From Saussurea involucrata (lineage: Eukaryota; Streptophyta; Magnoliopsida; Asterales; Asteraceae), in assembly GCA_033807775.1 (NCBI GenBank), contig CM066320.1:178594784-178658783 (forward strand): a stretch of DNA of 64,000 bases, written 5' to 3'. The notes beneath the pieces are model-generated. The model ran no database searches and had not been told where the DNA came from. It saw nothing but the letters and a program-made list of their open reading frames with translations. Numbering within the stretch: position 1 is the stretch's first letter; the number at the start of each line of letters is the position of its first letter. Position numbers and translations under genes: made by a program. Below are positions 44,251 to 54,477 of this stretch, one piece after another.

Positions 44251-44930
44251 CGCACTTTATCTCTATATAACAATATGATACGTTGAAATAAAATAAACCG
44301 CACTTTATCTATATATAACACTATTATACGTTGAAATAAAATAAACCGCACTTTATCTATATATAACACTATTATACGTTGAAATAAAATAAACCGCACT
44401 TTATCTATGTATAACACTATTATACGTTGAAATAAAATAAAACCGCACTTTATCTTTATATAACACTATTATACGTTGAAATAAAATAAACCGCACTTTA
44501 TCTATATATAACACTATTATACGTTGAAATAAAATAAACCGCACTTTATCTATGTATAACACTATTATACGTTGAAATAAAATACAACTGCACTTTATCT
44601 TTATATAACACTATTATACGTTGAAATAAAATAAACCGCACTTTTTCTATATATAACACTATTATACGTTGAAATAAAATAAACCACACTTTATCTATGT
44701 ATAACACTATTATACGTTGAAATAAAATACAACCGCACTTTATCTTTATATAACACTATTATACGTTGAAATAAAATACAACCGCACTTTATCTATATAT
44801 AACACTATTATACGTTGAAATAAAATACAACCGCACTTTATCTATATATAACACTATTATACGTTGAAATAAAATACCACCGCACTTTATCTATATATAA
44901 CAATATGATACGTTGAAATAAAATAAACCG
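44250..44930. repeat. 48-bp minisatellite, about 14 copies
   Basis: The unit starts CCGCACTTTATCTATATATA and contains ACGTTGAAATAAAAT; period 48 bp, a few 49-bp units. Units at the right edge decay into 'AACTGCAGCATCTATATAT'. The minus-strand 16-residue repeat frame is a by-product, not a gene. Located at the 3' end of intron 1. Confidence 0.92.
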
Positions 44931-46446
44931 CAACATCTATATAAAATAAAATAAACTGCAGCATCTATATATAACACTAACTATAACATATGTGAATGAC
45001 TATGTAGAAGGATTTCTTTAACATCGACTTGACGGTAAGGTGCAAAGTTTCATACATCGAGGAATTAGGAGCGCTGTTTAGGGGATTAGGTGATCGCGCG
45101 GATACCCTTGAGACCATCTATAGAGGGACACCGTTCGGGCCATGGATGGACGTGTCTTACTCTGGTGGCGACCCTACGCTAGTACACATGTTTCTACAGT
45201 TGGAGGTCGAGGACGCCAACGCTGAGCCGGAGGAGATGCATTTTGATTTCTTCGGCTCTCAATTGCATTTTGGGCGTCGGGAGTTCTGTCTAATTACAGG
45301 ACTACGTTTTGGAGAGGCTCCCCCCTTCCTCCCTTAGAAGACTGCTCCTTCGTTCCTAGGGTTTTCGGCATTTCAGCATCTCGTTTGAAGCTGAAGGCAG
45401 ACCGGGAAAAGATGAAAGAGGGCCTTAGTGCCCTAACCGACGACGATGCTGTCCGTGTATGCTTGGTGGTGATCGTGGATATGGGCTTCCTGGGCCGTGA
45501 GTATAGCCAGCATGCTTCATCGACGGTCCTTAGGGCCGTCGAGGACCTTGAGCTGTTTAACAGCTACCCGTGGGGTAGCCATATCTGGACACATTGCTAC
45601 TCTAATCTGCACCGAGCCATAGGCAGACGCGCCGATCGACATGCAAAGATGAATCTTTGTGGTTTTACATACGCCTTCAAGGTTAGATACGTAGTATAAC
45701 AATTGTTAATAATACATACAAACTGTTTGGCTTTTCTTTTTACGTACTTGCTCTTTTTGTCTAATTCCAGATATGGATCTTGGAGGTGTTTCCCGCATCA
45801 ATCCGATATTTCGTCAAGCGCGACGATCGATACTTAGGGGAACCCGTTGGGACAAGCGTGTTACCCTAAGTAGGTCGCTTTGGATTGAGTTCTTCAAAGC
45901 GTCTAGAAATGTAAGTTCTTTTACTATGTTTACAATTTGCATACGTTAGTCCCGCTTATTAATTTCTTTTATGTTTTATCATATATTTAGCAGCCACTCT
46001 TGCCCGCCGATCGCCTTGTGCCTACTGTCGACGAGATGGGCACAGATTGGTACAGAGACAGCGTGGCCTTTATTGACGCAGAGGCGGAAAGGGCTCGACG
46101 TCCCCCTACTTCCACATCTGACGAAGATGAGGAAGACGACGACATGCCCCCTTCCGGTGGATACCAGCCACCCCGTTCCTCCTCCTACCAGCCGCCCCCT
46201 TCCTCCTCCTACCAGGCGCCCCCTTCCTCCTCCTACAATCCATATCAGGCGGCCCCTTCCTACGAGCCACAGCGTGGCTCACATGAAGTCCTGCGGGACT
46301 ACGTCCACGGGCCGCTAGAGACACGTCTACACTATCTGGAGGAAGTCTACAGACAGTTTAGCGCTGTCAATGTTAGTGTTTAACTTAATTTGTTGGCCAC
46401 GTTTATTTAGTTTGTATATTAATATTACGTTCTAAATTTGTTTTAG

Positions 46447-47030
46447 CTGTCGAGTACGACACCGATCCCCGCTCCGTTCGGACAGGGGGCACAGGCGACG
46501 TTTGCCACCACATCCCATCCGTCATTCCCTGAAAATGTAAGTGACATTGAGTAACCATTATAGTTATATGTTTGTTCCTAAGTTTGTAACTCTTATAATG
46601 ATCAATGTCACGCAGGGCGGGATGTCGGGGGCCGGGATGTCCCAAACGCCGTTCGCCACCACATCCTATTCTACTATCCCGGAGAGTGTAAGTGACACTG
46701 AGTAACCATTATAGTTATATGTTTGTTCCTAATTTTGTAACTATTTTAATGATCAATGTCACGCAGGCCGGGATGTCGGGGGCATACACCTCGCAGATGC
46801 CGCCGCCGTTCGCCACCACATCATATTCGACTATCCCGGAGAGTGTTAGTGACACTGAGTAACCATTATAGTTATATATCGATAATCCTAATTTTGTAAC
46901 TATTTTAATGATCAATGTCACGCAGGCCGGGATGTCGGGGGCACAACACATGCCGTCGTTCGCCACCACAGCAATCACAAACATCTTTGGCGGTTCGGCC
47001 GATGACTATTACAGGCCGGAAATGCATACT
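46447..47030 (+). repeat. Tandem exon-intron module (about 150 bp) in the MULE gene
   Basis: Four consecutive small exons encode variants of '(A/G)GMSGA...FATTSYSTIPES'. The three introns between them (46537-46615, 46688-46766, 46845-46925; 79, 79 and 81 bp) are near copies that start GTAAGTGACAYTGAGTAACC or GTTAGTGAC and end ATGATCAATGTCACGCAG. Each exon is a multiple of three in phase 0. Confidence 0.88.
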
Positions 47031-48248
47031 GTAAGTTATTTTGGTAGTTTTGGTTTAATTGTGAACATTTCCTAAATTGTACTTAAAACATTGAGTAACG
47101 TAATTTTCAGACGGGGTCTCCTATTATCCAGGATCACTTATCGGAGCACTTCTCGGAGCCTGACGATGACTCGATGGATGTTGTAGATCCACCACCACAG
47201 GTGACCCCGCTCCCTCAAAAGCGGCCGCGATCAATTTCACAATGGTTTCGTCACCCGTTTGGCCAACAAGGATCTACGACACCACCGACCGCTAAAAAAC
47301 AAGCAAAGAAAGCGGGGGGAAAGAAGGGAGGAAAGAAAAAGGGAAAGGTCCCTTCACCGAAGCCTCAACCGGCATCGGAAATATTGAGGATGTGTCGGAC
47401 TGGTCACCTCTCCCCCATGATATTCGTCCCTTACTTGAGCCTGAAAATCACCCCCCGCTTTTTCCAAGTATTGCTGGCGGATGACCCTTTGGAGTCTGAG
47501 TTACAGGATGTGGTTAGTATGAAGTTTAACTATAGTCATATAATCAAATATGTTTATATTACATGTCTAACCATCTATTTTTTATGTATAGCACATCGAT
47601 TGTTGGGTCTCGCTGTTGCAAAGACATCGTGGAACAGACACCAGGTGGACCATAATGTATAGTATTTTCTTTGCCTACCTGGTGCTCCCCCATCAAGGTC
47701 CCGCCTCCGTGGCCAACTCATGCAACGGCGTGGAAGGGGTTTCTTGGGCTCTCCTCGATGTGGTATGTAAATCGTTTTACTCTTATTTTATTTAAGTTGT
47801 TTTGTTGCTAACTAAGTTGTCTAATATTGTAATATTTCAGGTGTACATCCCAATATGCATTCATCCCAAACATTGGCTGCTTGGAGTGTTTGAGCTTGAC
47901 GCTATGACCATGACCATATATGACAGCGATAGTGCCAATCTCTTCAGAGACCAATTGGAAGACCAGATGAGAAGGTTTAAATATGTGCTATTTGACTTCT
48001 TTTGTCGGGTCAAGGACACGAGGCGTCGCGATAGGTCAGAGCTCTTTCGCCATAAGTTCGCCAAGAATACACCCCAGCAGGCCGGGATGAATGCAGATTG
48101 CGGTGTCTGGGTATGTCGTAATGCCAACATCTTGATAAATAACGATGTGGTATTTGTACACCCTGACCAGACCGAGGCCGAGGCCAAGGCATTTCGCATA
48201 CATATGGCGGAGTCCATTTATGCCCATTGTCAAATAAATCAAAGTTAG

Positions 48249-49505
48249 GTTGTTTATGTAACATTAAATAATTGTTATTTTTAGTATTAACTTATTTTGT
48301 TAAAGTATTGTGATTGACTTACTGTTTACTTCATTTGGTTTTTGCTAATTTCATCAATTTACTCAACTTTGAGTATCGATATCTCTTTCACACATACTCT
48401 ATTTTGGACGCATTATATATCATTTCGAAGATCTCATATAGAAGAACATAAACCTACTAAAAGTTAGTTATATATAACACATATATATAAATTTAAATGC
48501 GTCCAAAGTTTAGTAAAACCCATATTTCCAACACCTAGTAAGTAGGTTTATGAAACTTGCGATAATCCTAATACAGAGATTATTGGATGAACAAACATTT
48601 ATTTCTTGATTATTGGGGTATTGGTTCTTGTTGTCTGGAAGTGATTCATATGATGCAAAAATTGGTATCATGTAATGTAGAACAATATCTATATTATAGA
48701 AACTTGCATTTGATAGTACCATATAAATATGATCTAAATTCTCATTAATTAGCTATGTTTGACTACTTAAAGACTAATTTTCTGTCTAATGAAAGACCTT
48801 TATTCAAGAGCAGACGAATATTGCAGTTACTTTTTCAGTGGAATCATGCAGGCAACTTTTTCAGACGAAATCTATAAACACATTCAAATAATAATAATTT
48901 AAAACGATTTAATGAATTAGTTAATATATGATTATTATGTTAATGCGATAGGAGTGTAAAACAAAATTGAAAAAAAAAAGAGATGTACAATAAATTAAAT
49001 AATTAACTATAAGAGTATGAGTTTTAAATATAAAAAATATTTTTTTTATGTAGTGTATAACTGTATATGATATATATTAAAATATATAAATCCAAAAAAA
49101 TTCAAGATTGGGCTCATTTCGAACATATCGAAGAGACGATTATAATGGTGTAATTTGTTAAAATTAAAACGTATTTTTTAACGTATTTTAGTTAATAAAC
49201 GATTATATGTGTTAAATGTAAAATTAAAATAATGAAAGTAAAAGGTATAAAGTAAATTTAGTAAATAAGTATAGGGGTTGAAAGTGTAACATTTCATTTT
49301 AAATTCGTAAAAATGGACGAAATGGGGTGAACAGTGCCAAAATATCAAAATTTTCATAAATGACCCCTGGAATTTTTCAAAAATGGTCCATTGCAATTGA
49401 AAAGTCACAAAAATAACCCCATCGCGGGATGAGCCCGCGATCGCGGGATTCCATTTTTCAAAAATGGTCCCTGCAAGTTTAAAAAAGTGTCAGAAAAGGT
49501 CCCTG
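48249..49505. other. 3' part of the MULE, noncoding
   Basis: AT-rich sequence after the protease stop, with no further coding frame. A CpG-rich subterminal patch starts at about 49420. Confidence 0.5.
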
Positions 49506-49619
49506 ACCCGCGATCGCGGGCTCCCATCGCGGATTTTTGGGGTATTTTTGCAAAGTGGGAGAGATTTTGGGTATTTCAGTAAAAGATGGTTTGACTTAGG
49601 GTATTTTAATTAATTTTCC
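49506..49619 (-). repeat. Right terminal inverted repeat of the MULE
   Basis: Reverse complement of 42397-42510 with a few differences; the palindromic CCCGCGATCGCGGG occurs at 49509 and again at about 49434. Confidence 0.9.
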
Positions 49620-49628
49620 TAACCTAAT

Positions 49629-50300
49629 TATGATTATTGCTTAAAATATAAAGTAGATGGTTTTAATATTTATAATTCTTAAATTGCCTTTATATTTTTA
49701 CCAGAAACTAAATTATTTCTATTTGATTATTTTAAATATTGTTTAGAAAATAACAAATGAAGTTTGTGACAAAATCATGTAATAAAAATTACTATTTACC
49801 TATCAGCAAGTAATGACAAGTTATTTGTGATTTTAATTTTAATCCACAAATACATTTATTTTGCTTTAAAAGAAAATTATAATCAAACATATTTTTTAAT
49901 TGAACCAATATGTCAAATAAAACATTTTGGAAAAACCTCTCACACTGACACTGTATACATATTTATTTTATAAAAAAAATCAAAGATCATCTATTTATCT
50001 TCATAAAATTATTCTAAACCAAAATTCAAATCAGGTCAAATGACATTATTATCCATTTTTACTGAATCAAACCAAACTGATCTGGTATCTCCCACATAAA
50101 AATAGAATCAAGAGATGGCACCATTTATATATATACAACTTAACTCAAGAATCATGGAATTTTAAAATTACATATATGAGATTTGATTATGAACACATTA
50201 TGTTCACCAGAAAGATATATGAGCACCTAAAAAGTATACCCAAAGTTCACCCATTGCTGATAAGCCAGCCAGCAAGCTACTTTGGACCGACCCGAGTGCT
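49629..50300. other. Intergenic, 3' flank of the seipin gene
   Basis: AT-rich, no recognisable gene or transposon. Part should be the 3' UTR of the minus-strand seipin gene. Confidence 0.45.
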
Positions 50301-52543
50301 TCAAGTCACAACATTATTTGACGAAACGCCCCTTGGCCGTATCCACGGCAAGATGACAGGTGTACAACAAACGACAGTGAACAAAAACTCTACTCCAAAG
50401 ATCATAATGGTAACCCACACATATATCGTCCCTTTCCACGCCCACAAAATCCTTTTCAAGAACGGTGGTTGGGACTCTAGCTTCAGAAACGCTGCGTATA
50501 TTTCAGGTACGCCACGCCCTCTTTTGAATTCTGCGCGTTGTTCCAGAATTACCCTCAAGCAGGAGGTGGGATCACTAGTTTCGGTATATCCTCTGAACTT
50601 TATGTTTAGCGTTTGGGATTCTGATGAATATCCGGTGATTATAGGTGCTAGGTTTAGAAAAGTTGATAAAAGGCGGATCGACTGACTTTTGAAGTGGAGC
50701 ATGCACGGCTGTCTAGTGCTTGCAACGCGTTTACCGTTACCAGAAAGAAAGTCTACCCTCACCTTCAAGAAAATAAACATATATAAACACACTGGTTAGT
50801 GGTTACACATAATCTTTTAAGCAATCTTGAAGCTAAACATAATTAAGATTTAAGCAACATAAACATAAACAAACAAGTAGGTAGGTTTCTAAGAAGTTTG
50901 AAGCATGGTACCAAAACATAATACATTCATCTTGGGTGCGTTTGGTACACTGGACAAGACAGAACAGATCAGGATCACTTCCCCATGTTTGCCAAGACTT
51001 TTATTGGGAACAAACACGAACAGAGTGGAACAAAGTGGAACAAGTCTGTTCCACCCCCACCCCATTGAACAAGCTGGAACAGACTTATGTTTTACCAATA
51101 TATCCTCAAAATAAAATCTAATTCTCTTGAAAAACATCAAATAGGCCTTCTTTTTTATTTTATTACATAATTACTCAAAACATATAAACAACTTATTAGG
51201 GGTAAATTGATCATGTTGTTTTGTCCAATTCTGTCTTGCCAAATGTTGAACAACTGTTCTGTCCTATCCTGTCTGCATACCAAAAACACCCCTAAGAACA
51301 CATTTTTAAGCCAAACAAACCATATTCACTTTCTCTATTTCTTCTTACTCACTGCACTTCAGTTTTCGAAAATAAAAGAAGCATGTTTAGGTGACTTTAA
51401 CAATGGCAACAATAAGCATATAACAATCTTATTGCATACCTGGAAAACCCCAAGATTTCTATTGTAGTCTGACTCTGTCAACGATAGGGAGACAGTGGCG
51501 TGCACTCGGTGATTCAAAGGTATAACCCGCGATTCAGCACTACACCCGGGGAAAACCGGTTCACTGTGTTCCAAACACGAGGGCTCTGGGCAAGACATTA
51601 GTGGTACAAAAGCTGTGGGACTATCTTTCGTATAATCAAAATTCAACTGCTCTGTAATCTGTATCGGCTCATCCATTATGCTTTTCAAGATGATGCCGCT
51701 AATAACAAGTGCGAAAACTAATAAACTAATCAAAAGAAAACCTACGTAAACGGACCACAACAATCCCCAACCGAGTTGAAGACACAACTTCCATGTAGAT
51801 TCATTTTTTCTAACCCACATGTACACAATCCATTTCACAGAACCATAACAGAGACTACAAACTCTTGAAATGTTCCCCACCACATGATATTTTGCACGCC
51901 TTAAGATCCTAAATGGATCCATCACAAACATGTAAGAAAAATGAATTAACCATATAGGCAATGTGACAGAACTAACTAGTAAATTTAATTGAAATCCAAT
52001 AACTTTAATCACGAATCCAGCTACTGCAAAAAGAAAATTTGAACCAGAAACAGGAGAATATGCTGTAATGGAGTCATCGTTGATTCTTTCATCATTATTA
52101 ACACTCGTAATTGCGGAATTACAATTAGTATCCTCGTTTAACAGCTTACGAACACTGCTTGAGCTGGCGTGAACCCTAGTGGAATTTAATTTACTTTTTA
52201 ATTCCTCGTTTTTCCTTGAAATTTTGAAAGCATCAGACATAGTGGAATCATGAGAATCAAAATCTAGCAAACAATCGGTGTTATTGTTGAAGGAATTGGA
52301 CGATGAGAATTCTTTCGAGCTTTTAAGTTGGCGATCACAAAGGTCGGCAGAGAAAGAAGATGAGGGGGATTCCGGTGTTTCATTTGATTGGTTTGAACTG
52401 GTGGCATTGATTTTGTTCAGATCGGAGATTGAGGGGGGATTGGAAATGCAAATGGAGTGATTGGAGTCGAAAGTGTCGCAGGCATCGACGTATGATTCTG
52501 CATCGGTGTTGTTGATGGTCGATTTGGAGTCTTGTTGTTCCAT
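50301..52543 (-). CDS. Seipin (SEIPIN2/3-type lipid-droplet protein)
   Basis: Two exons on the minus strand, 52543-51440 and 50762-50301, with donor GTATGC and acceptor TTGAAG, phase 0, 521 residues without a break. Seipin organises lipid droplet formation at the ER. Residues about 1-160 are a Ser/Asn-rich acidic extension, followed by a hydrophobic stretch ('FLFAVAGFVIKVIGFQ') as in plant SEIPIN2/3. The first membrane helix is 'LLWSVYVGFLLISLLVFALV'; the conserved lumenal domain has 'SESDYNRNLGVFQ' (here 'TESDYNRNLGVFQ'), 'VRVDFLSGNGKRVAS', 'RQPCMLHFKSQSIRLL', 'EQRAEFKRGRGVPEIY'. The second helix is 'TIYVWVTIMIFGVEFLFTVV'. The 677-bp intron holds a MITE. Size matches the roughly 510-525 residues of Arabidopsis SEIPIN2/3. 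Confidence 0.93.
50934..51292. mobile_element. MITE in the seipin intron (Tourist-like ends)
   Basis: Inverted ends GGGTGCGTTTGGTA/ATACCAAAAACACCCC, each followed by a GACAAGACAGAACAG-type word (inverted at the right end). Internal repeats of GTGGAACAAG. The flanking triplets CTT/TAA do not match, so the superfamily is tentative. Confidence 0.65.
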
Positions 52544-52564
52544 CGTAACAAATTACGAACTGGA

Positions 52565-52608
52565 AATTTAAGTTAGGGTTGGAGTTAGGGTTAGGGTTAG
52601 GGTTAGGT
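52565..52608 (-). promoter_or_regulatory. Telomere-like repeats in the seipin 5' leader
   Basis: Five (T)TAGGG units on the plus strand (CCCTAA on the gene strand) within 25-65 bp upstream of the seipin ATG. Plant telo-boxes near transcription starts are known regulatory words, but here the unit is six bases (TTAGGG), not the plant telomeric seven. Confidence 0.6.
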
Positions 52609-52831
52609 GACGATACAATGGGGGAGAAGAACACGGAGGAGGAAGGAACAACGATTTTAGGGTGATCGAGAAAATGATCATATTGATTTTCTTGCAGAAG
52701 TTCGTGTCAAGGAAACAACGAAAAGACATTTTTGTTATTTCTCTCGTGTTTATGTATTTATTTATGTGAGTAAGAGGCTATTTGACAGTTGCTCAATGGT
52801 AAGTGGTCAGAATGAACAAGAGATTTTTTTT

Positions 52832-53451
52832 TGACAGTTGCTGAATGGTAAGTGGCCAGGAGCAAACCCACAGGGCTCAAACCAAAACAGAACACAACAA
52901 TTGACCCCAACTAGGCTAGCAGCAAGAAAAATGAGCCGACCCCCACCAGTTACAACCAGAATTAACAAAACGAAACCCAAATGCTTTTACATACCACAAC
53001 TGACCTCAGGCGACGTGAGCCATAACGACCAATCTTTAAGGATATTTCTGTCCCGCTTTACGATCCATTCGTACGATCTTCGTTGGAACTCAAATAGTTG
53101 GGAGAAAATGTTCCTCTTGTCTTCTTTAAAGATTAAATTATTCCGGTTCGACCATATAAAATACAAGAAGGTCGAGATCACATCCAACCATAATATCGAT
53201 TTCTTCGAGCCTTCCACCAACTGATTTCCTGCTGTTAATAAATCGTTTACCGACTGCATCGAATCGAGGTTTGCGTTCCACCATTTTCCAACACCTTCCC
53301 ACACTTTCTGCACATCTTCACGTCTCACCAAAGCGTGATCCACAGTTTCGACTTCCCTCTCACACCTAGGACATAAGGTTGAGTGCAGATCGATTCCCAT
53401 GGCGTCCAGAGTAGCTCTACACGGCAGTCTCCCCCATCTGGTTCTCCATAT
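52832..53451 (-). mobile_element. LINE ORF2 3' end (zf-RVT region), cut by copia C
   Basis: Minus-strand frame with the zinc-binding reverse transcriptase signature: 'WRTRWGRLPCRATLDAMG', 'LCPRCEREVETVDHALV', 'VWEGVGKWWN', 'WLDVISTFLYFIWSNRNNLI'. The T run at 52822-52830 can be its poly(A) tail. A 25-bp word (GACAGTTGCTSAATGGTAAG) occurs on both sides of that run. The reading frame is interrupted at 53451/53452 by the LTR of copia C. A different insertion from the LINE scrap at 225-605. Confidence 0.82.
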
Positions 53452-53660
53452 TGTTAATGTCATTTTAATTGTAATCAAGGTTATTTATGTTAAGCTTTAG
53501 CTTCTATGTTGACTTTTGTAAGTCAAGGGTATAAATACCCTTGTAGAACTCTTTTGTAACTAGTTGTTCTAATCAGAGATGGCGCACTGATGTTTTTCTC
53601 TCTCTACGATCTCTATTTCTCTCTCTAGAATACTTGATTAGATCCTGTTATAGATTAACA
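53452..53660 (+). repeat. 5' LTR of copia C
   Basis: 209 bp, TGTTAATGTC ... GATTAACA, with TATAAATAC at about 53531. The left border is supported by the abrupt loss of LINE homology, the right one by the primer site. Confidence 0.75.
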
Positions 53661-53662
53661 AT

Positions 53663-53674
53663 TGGTATCAGAGC
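53663..53674 (+). promoter_or_regulatory. Primer binding site of copia C
   Basis: TGGTATCAGAGC two bases after the LTR. Confidence 0.92.
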
Positions 53675-54153
53675 AAGTGATCGAGTGTTCTTCTGCAGTG
53701 ATTTCTCAAATTCATCCATCAAATTTGTGATTTTCAGAGAAAAATCGATCGAGTTTCTTGTTTTTCAAGAAAATCTTTTTTCTTGAATTCTTACAAGTTT
53801 GTGTGAATTTGGATTCGAGTTTGTGATCGCTGGATTCAGATTTGAAAGAAGATCATTTTAGTTTCAAGGATCATGGACTGATTTTGCGGATTTGGTGTTA
53901 GATTTGAGGATTTTCAAGAATTTTGTTCTGTTCGAGTTTCTCAGATATGTTCTTCTGATTTTGGCACTTTTTCGAGTTTTTCTGTGAATTTGCTTTATTT
54001 GATTGTGTTAGAAACTGTTTTTCCTTCAAATTTGCAGAATTTGGAAGTGTATTTCTGCGTTTTGAGAGTTTTTGGATCGTTTTTGGTCAGTTTGCGCCAG
54101 ATTCAAACTTTGCGCCAATTCATCTTTGGTTTCTGAGATTTCTGCCAAGTCCA

Positions 54154-54395
54154 CTTTGCGCCACCAACGGGTTGCGCAAACATTACTTTGCGCCATCAAC
54201 AGGTTGCGCAAACCTTGCTTTGCGCCATCAACGGGTTGCGATAACCTCATTTTGCGCCATTGCCTCTTAGCGCAAACCCCTCTTTACGCCAAACTCTACT
54301 TTGCACCATTCACCTCTAGCGCAAACCGTACTTTGCGCCACTGTCGTCTAGCGCAAACCTGCACTTTGCGCCATTGTCTTCTAACGCAAACCAGC
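54154..54395 (+). repeat. 32-bp hairpin minisatellite in the gag leader of copia C
   Basis: Units start CTTTGCGCC at 54154, 54186, 54218, 54250, 54282, then (after a 17-bp partial) 54299, 54331, 54364. Each pairs TTTGCGC with GCGCAAA (perfect reverse complements). Ends 80 bp before the gag ATG. The same 32-bp unit recurs at 62827-62954. Confidence 0.92.
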
Positions 54396-54477
54396 CTTAG
54401 CTTTTGTGGTTTTGTTACTGTTCACTGTTCATTGTTCACTGTTACTATTCACTGTTCACTGTTTATTACTGTTCATC

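Larger units (their letters stand above)
43032..48248 (+). pseudogene. MULE-captured DUF1985 plus Ulp1-type (C48) SUMO protease gene, frame-damaged
   Basis: Eleven exons inferred from GT/AG and phase: 43032-43052, 45008-45681, 45771-45910, 45991-46371, 46447-46536, 46616-46687, 46767-46844, 46926-47030, 47111-47512, 47592-47762, 47841-48248. Exon 2 has a DUF1985-like region ('MHFDFFGSQLHFGRREFCL', 'ITGLRFGE'). Exon 4 encodes Pro/Ser repeats (PPSSSYQ). Exon 9 has a Lys-rich nuclear-type stretch. The last two exons form the cysteine protease with catalytic His in 'PKHWLLGVFEL', Asp in 'IYDSDSA', Gln in 'TPQQAG' and Cys in 'NADCGVWVC'. Exons 2 (674 bp) and 3 (140 bp) are each one base off a multiple of three, giving stops near 45335 and 45869; exon 9 seems shifted over 47394-47474. 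The protease exons remain open. Likely a decayed SUMO/ubiquitin-like protease. Confidence 0.75.
42397..49619 (+). mobile_element. 7.2-kb MULE (Mutator-like element) carrying a DUF1985/Ulp1 gene, 9-bp TSD
   Basis: 7223 bp with long terminal inverted repeats of about 110 bp (GGGAAATTAATTAAAATACC at left; its near reverse complement ends at 49619). A perfect 9-bp target duplication TAACCTAAT flanks it at 42388-42396 and 49620-49628, the hallmark of Mutator-like elements. The interior holds one spliced gene with a DUF1985-like N-terminal part and a C48 (Ulp1-type) SUMO-protease domain; no MURA transposase is visible. Known plant MULEs with captured Ulp1-like genes (KAONASHI type) are the closest concept. 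Mobilisation would need a transposase in trans. Confidence 0.93.

Noticed and set aside
44223..44417. Minus-strand repeat protein with 16-residue period
   Set aside because: By-product of the 48-bp minisatellite (multiple of three) in the intron of the MULE gene.
46106..46324. Arg/Lys-rich minus-strand frame
   Set aside because: Antisense of the Pro/Ser-rich exon 4 of the MULE gene.
50176..50685. 169-codon plus-strand open frame
   Set aside because: It is antisense to seipin exon 2, whose minus-strand frame has clear family motifs and matching splice sites.
52565..52608. Telomere or chromosome end
   Set aside because: Only about five units, of TTAGGG rather than the plant TTTAGGG type, between a gene and a LINE.
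54154..54395. CRISPR-like array
   Set aside because: The whole unit, not only a spaced repeat, is conserved and tandem; it is a eukaryotic retroelement leader, so a minisatellite fits.
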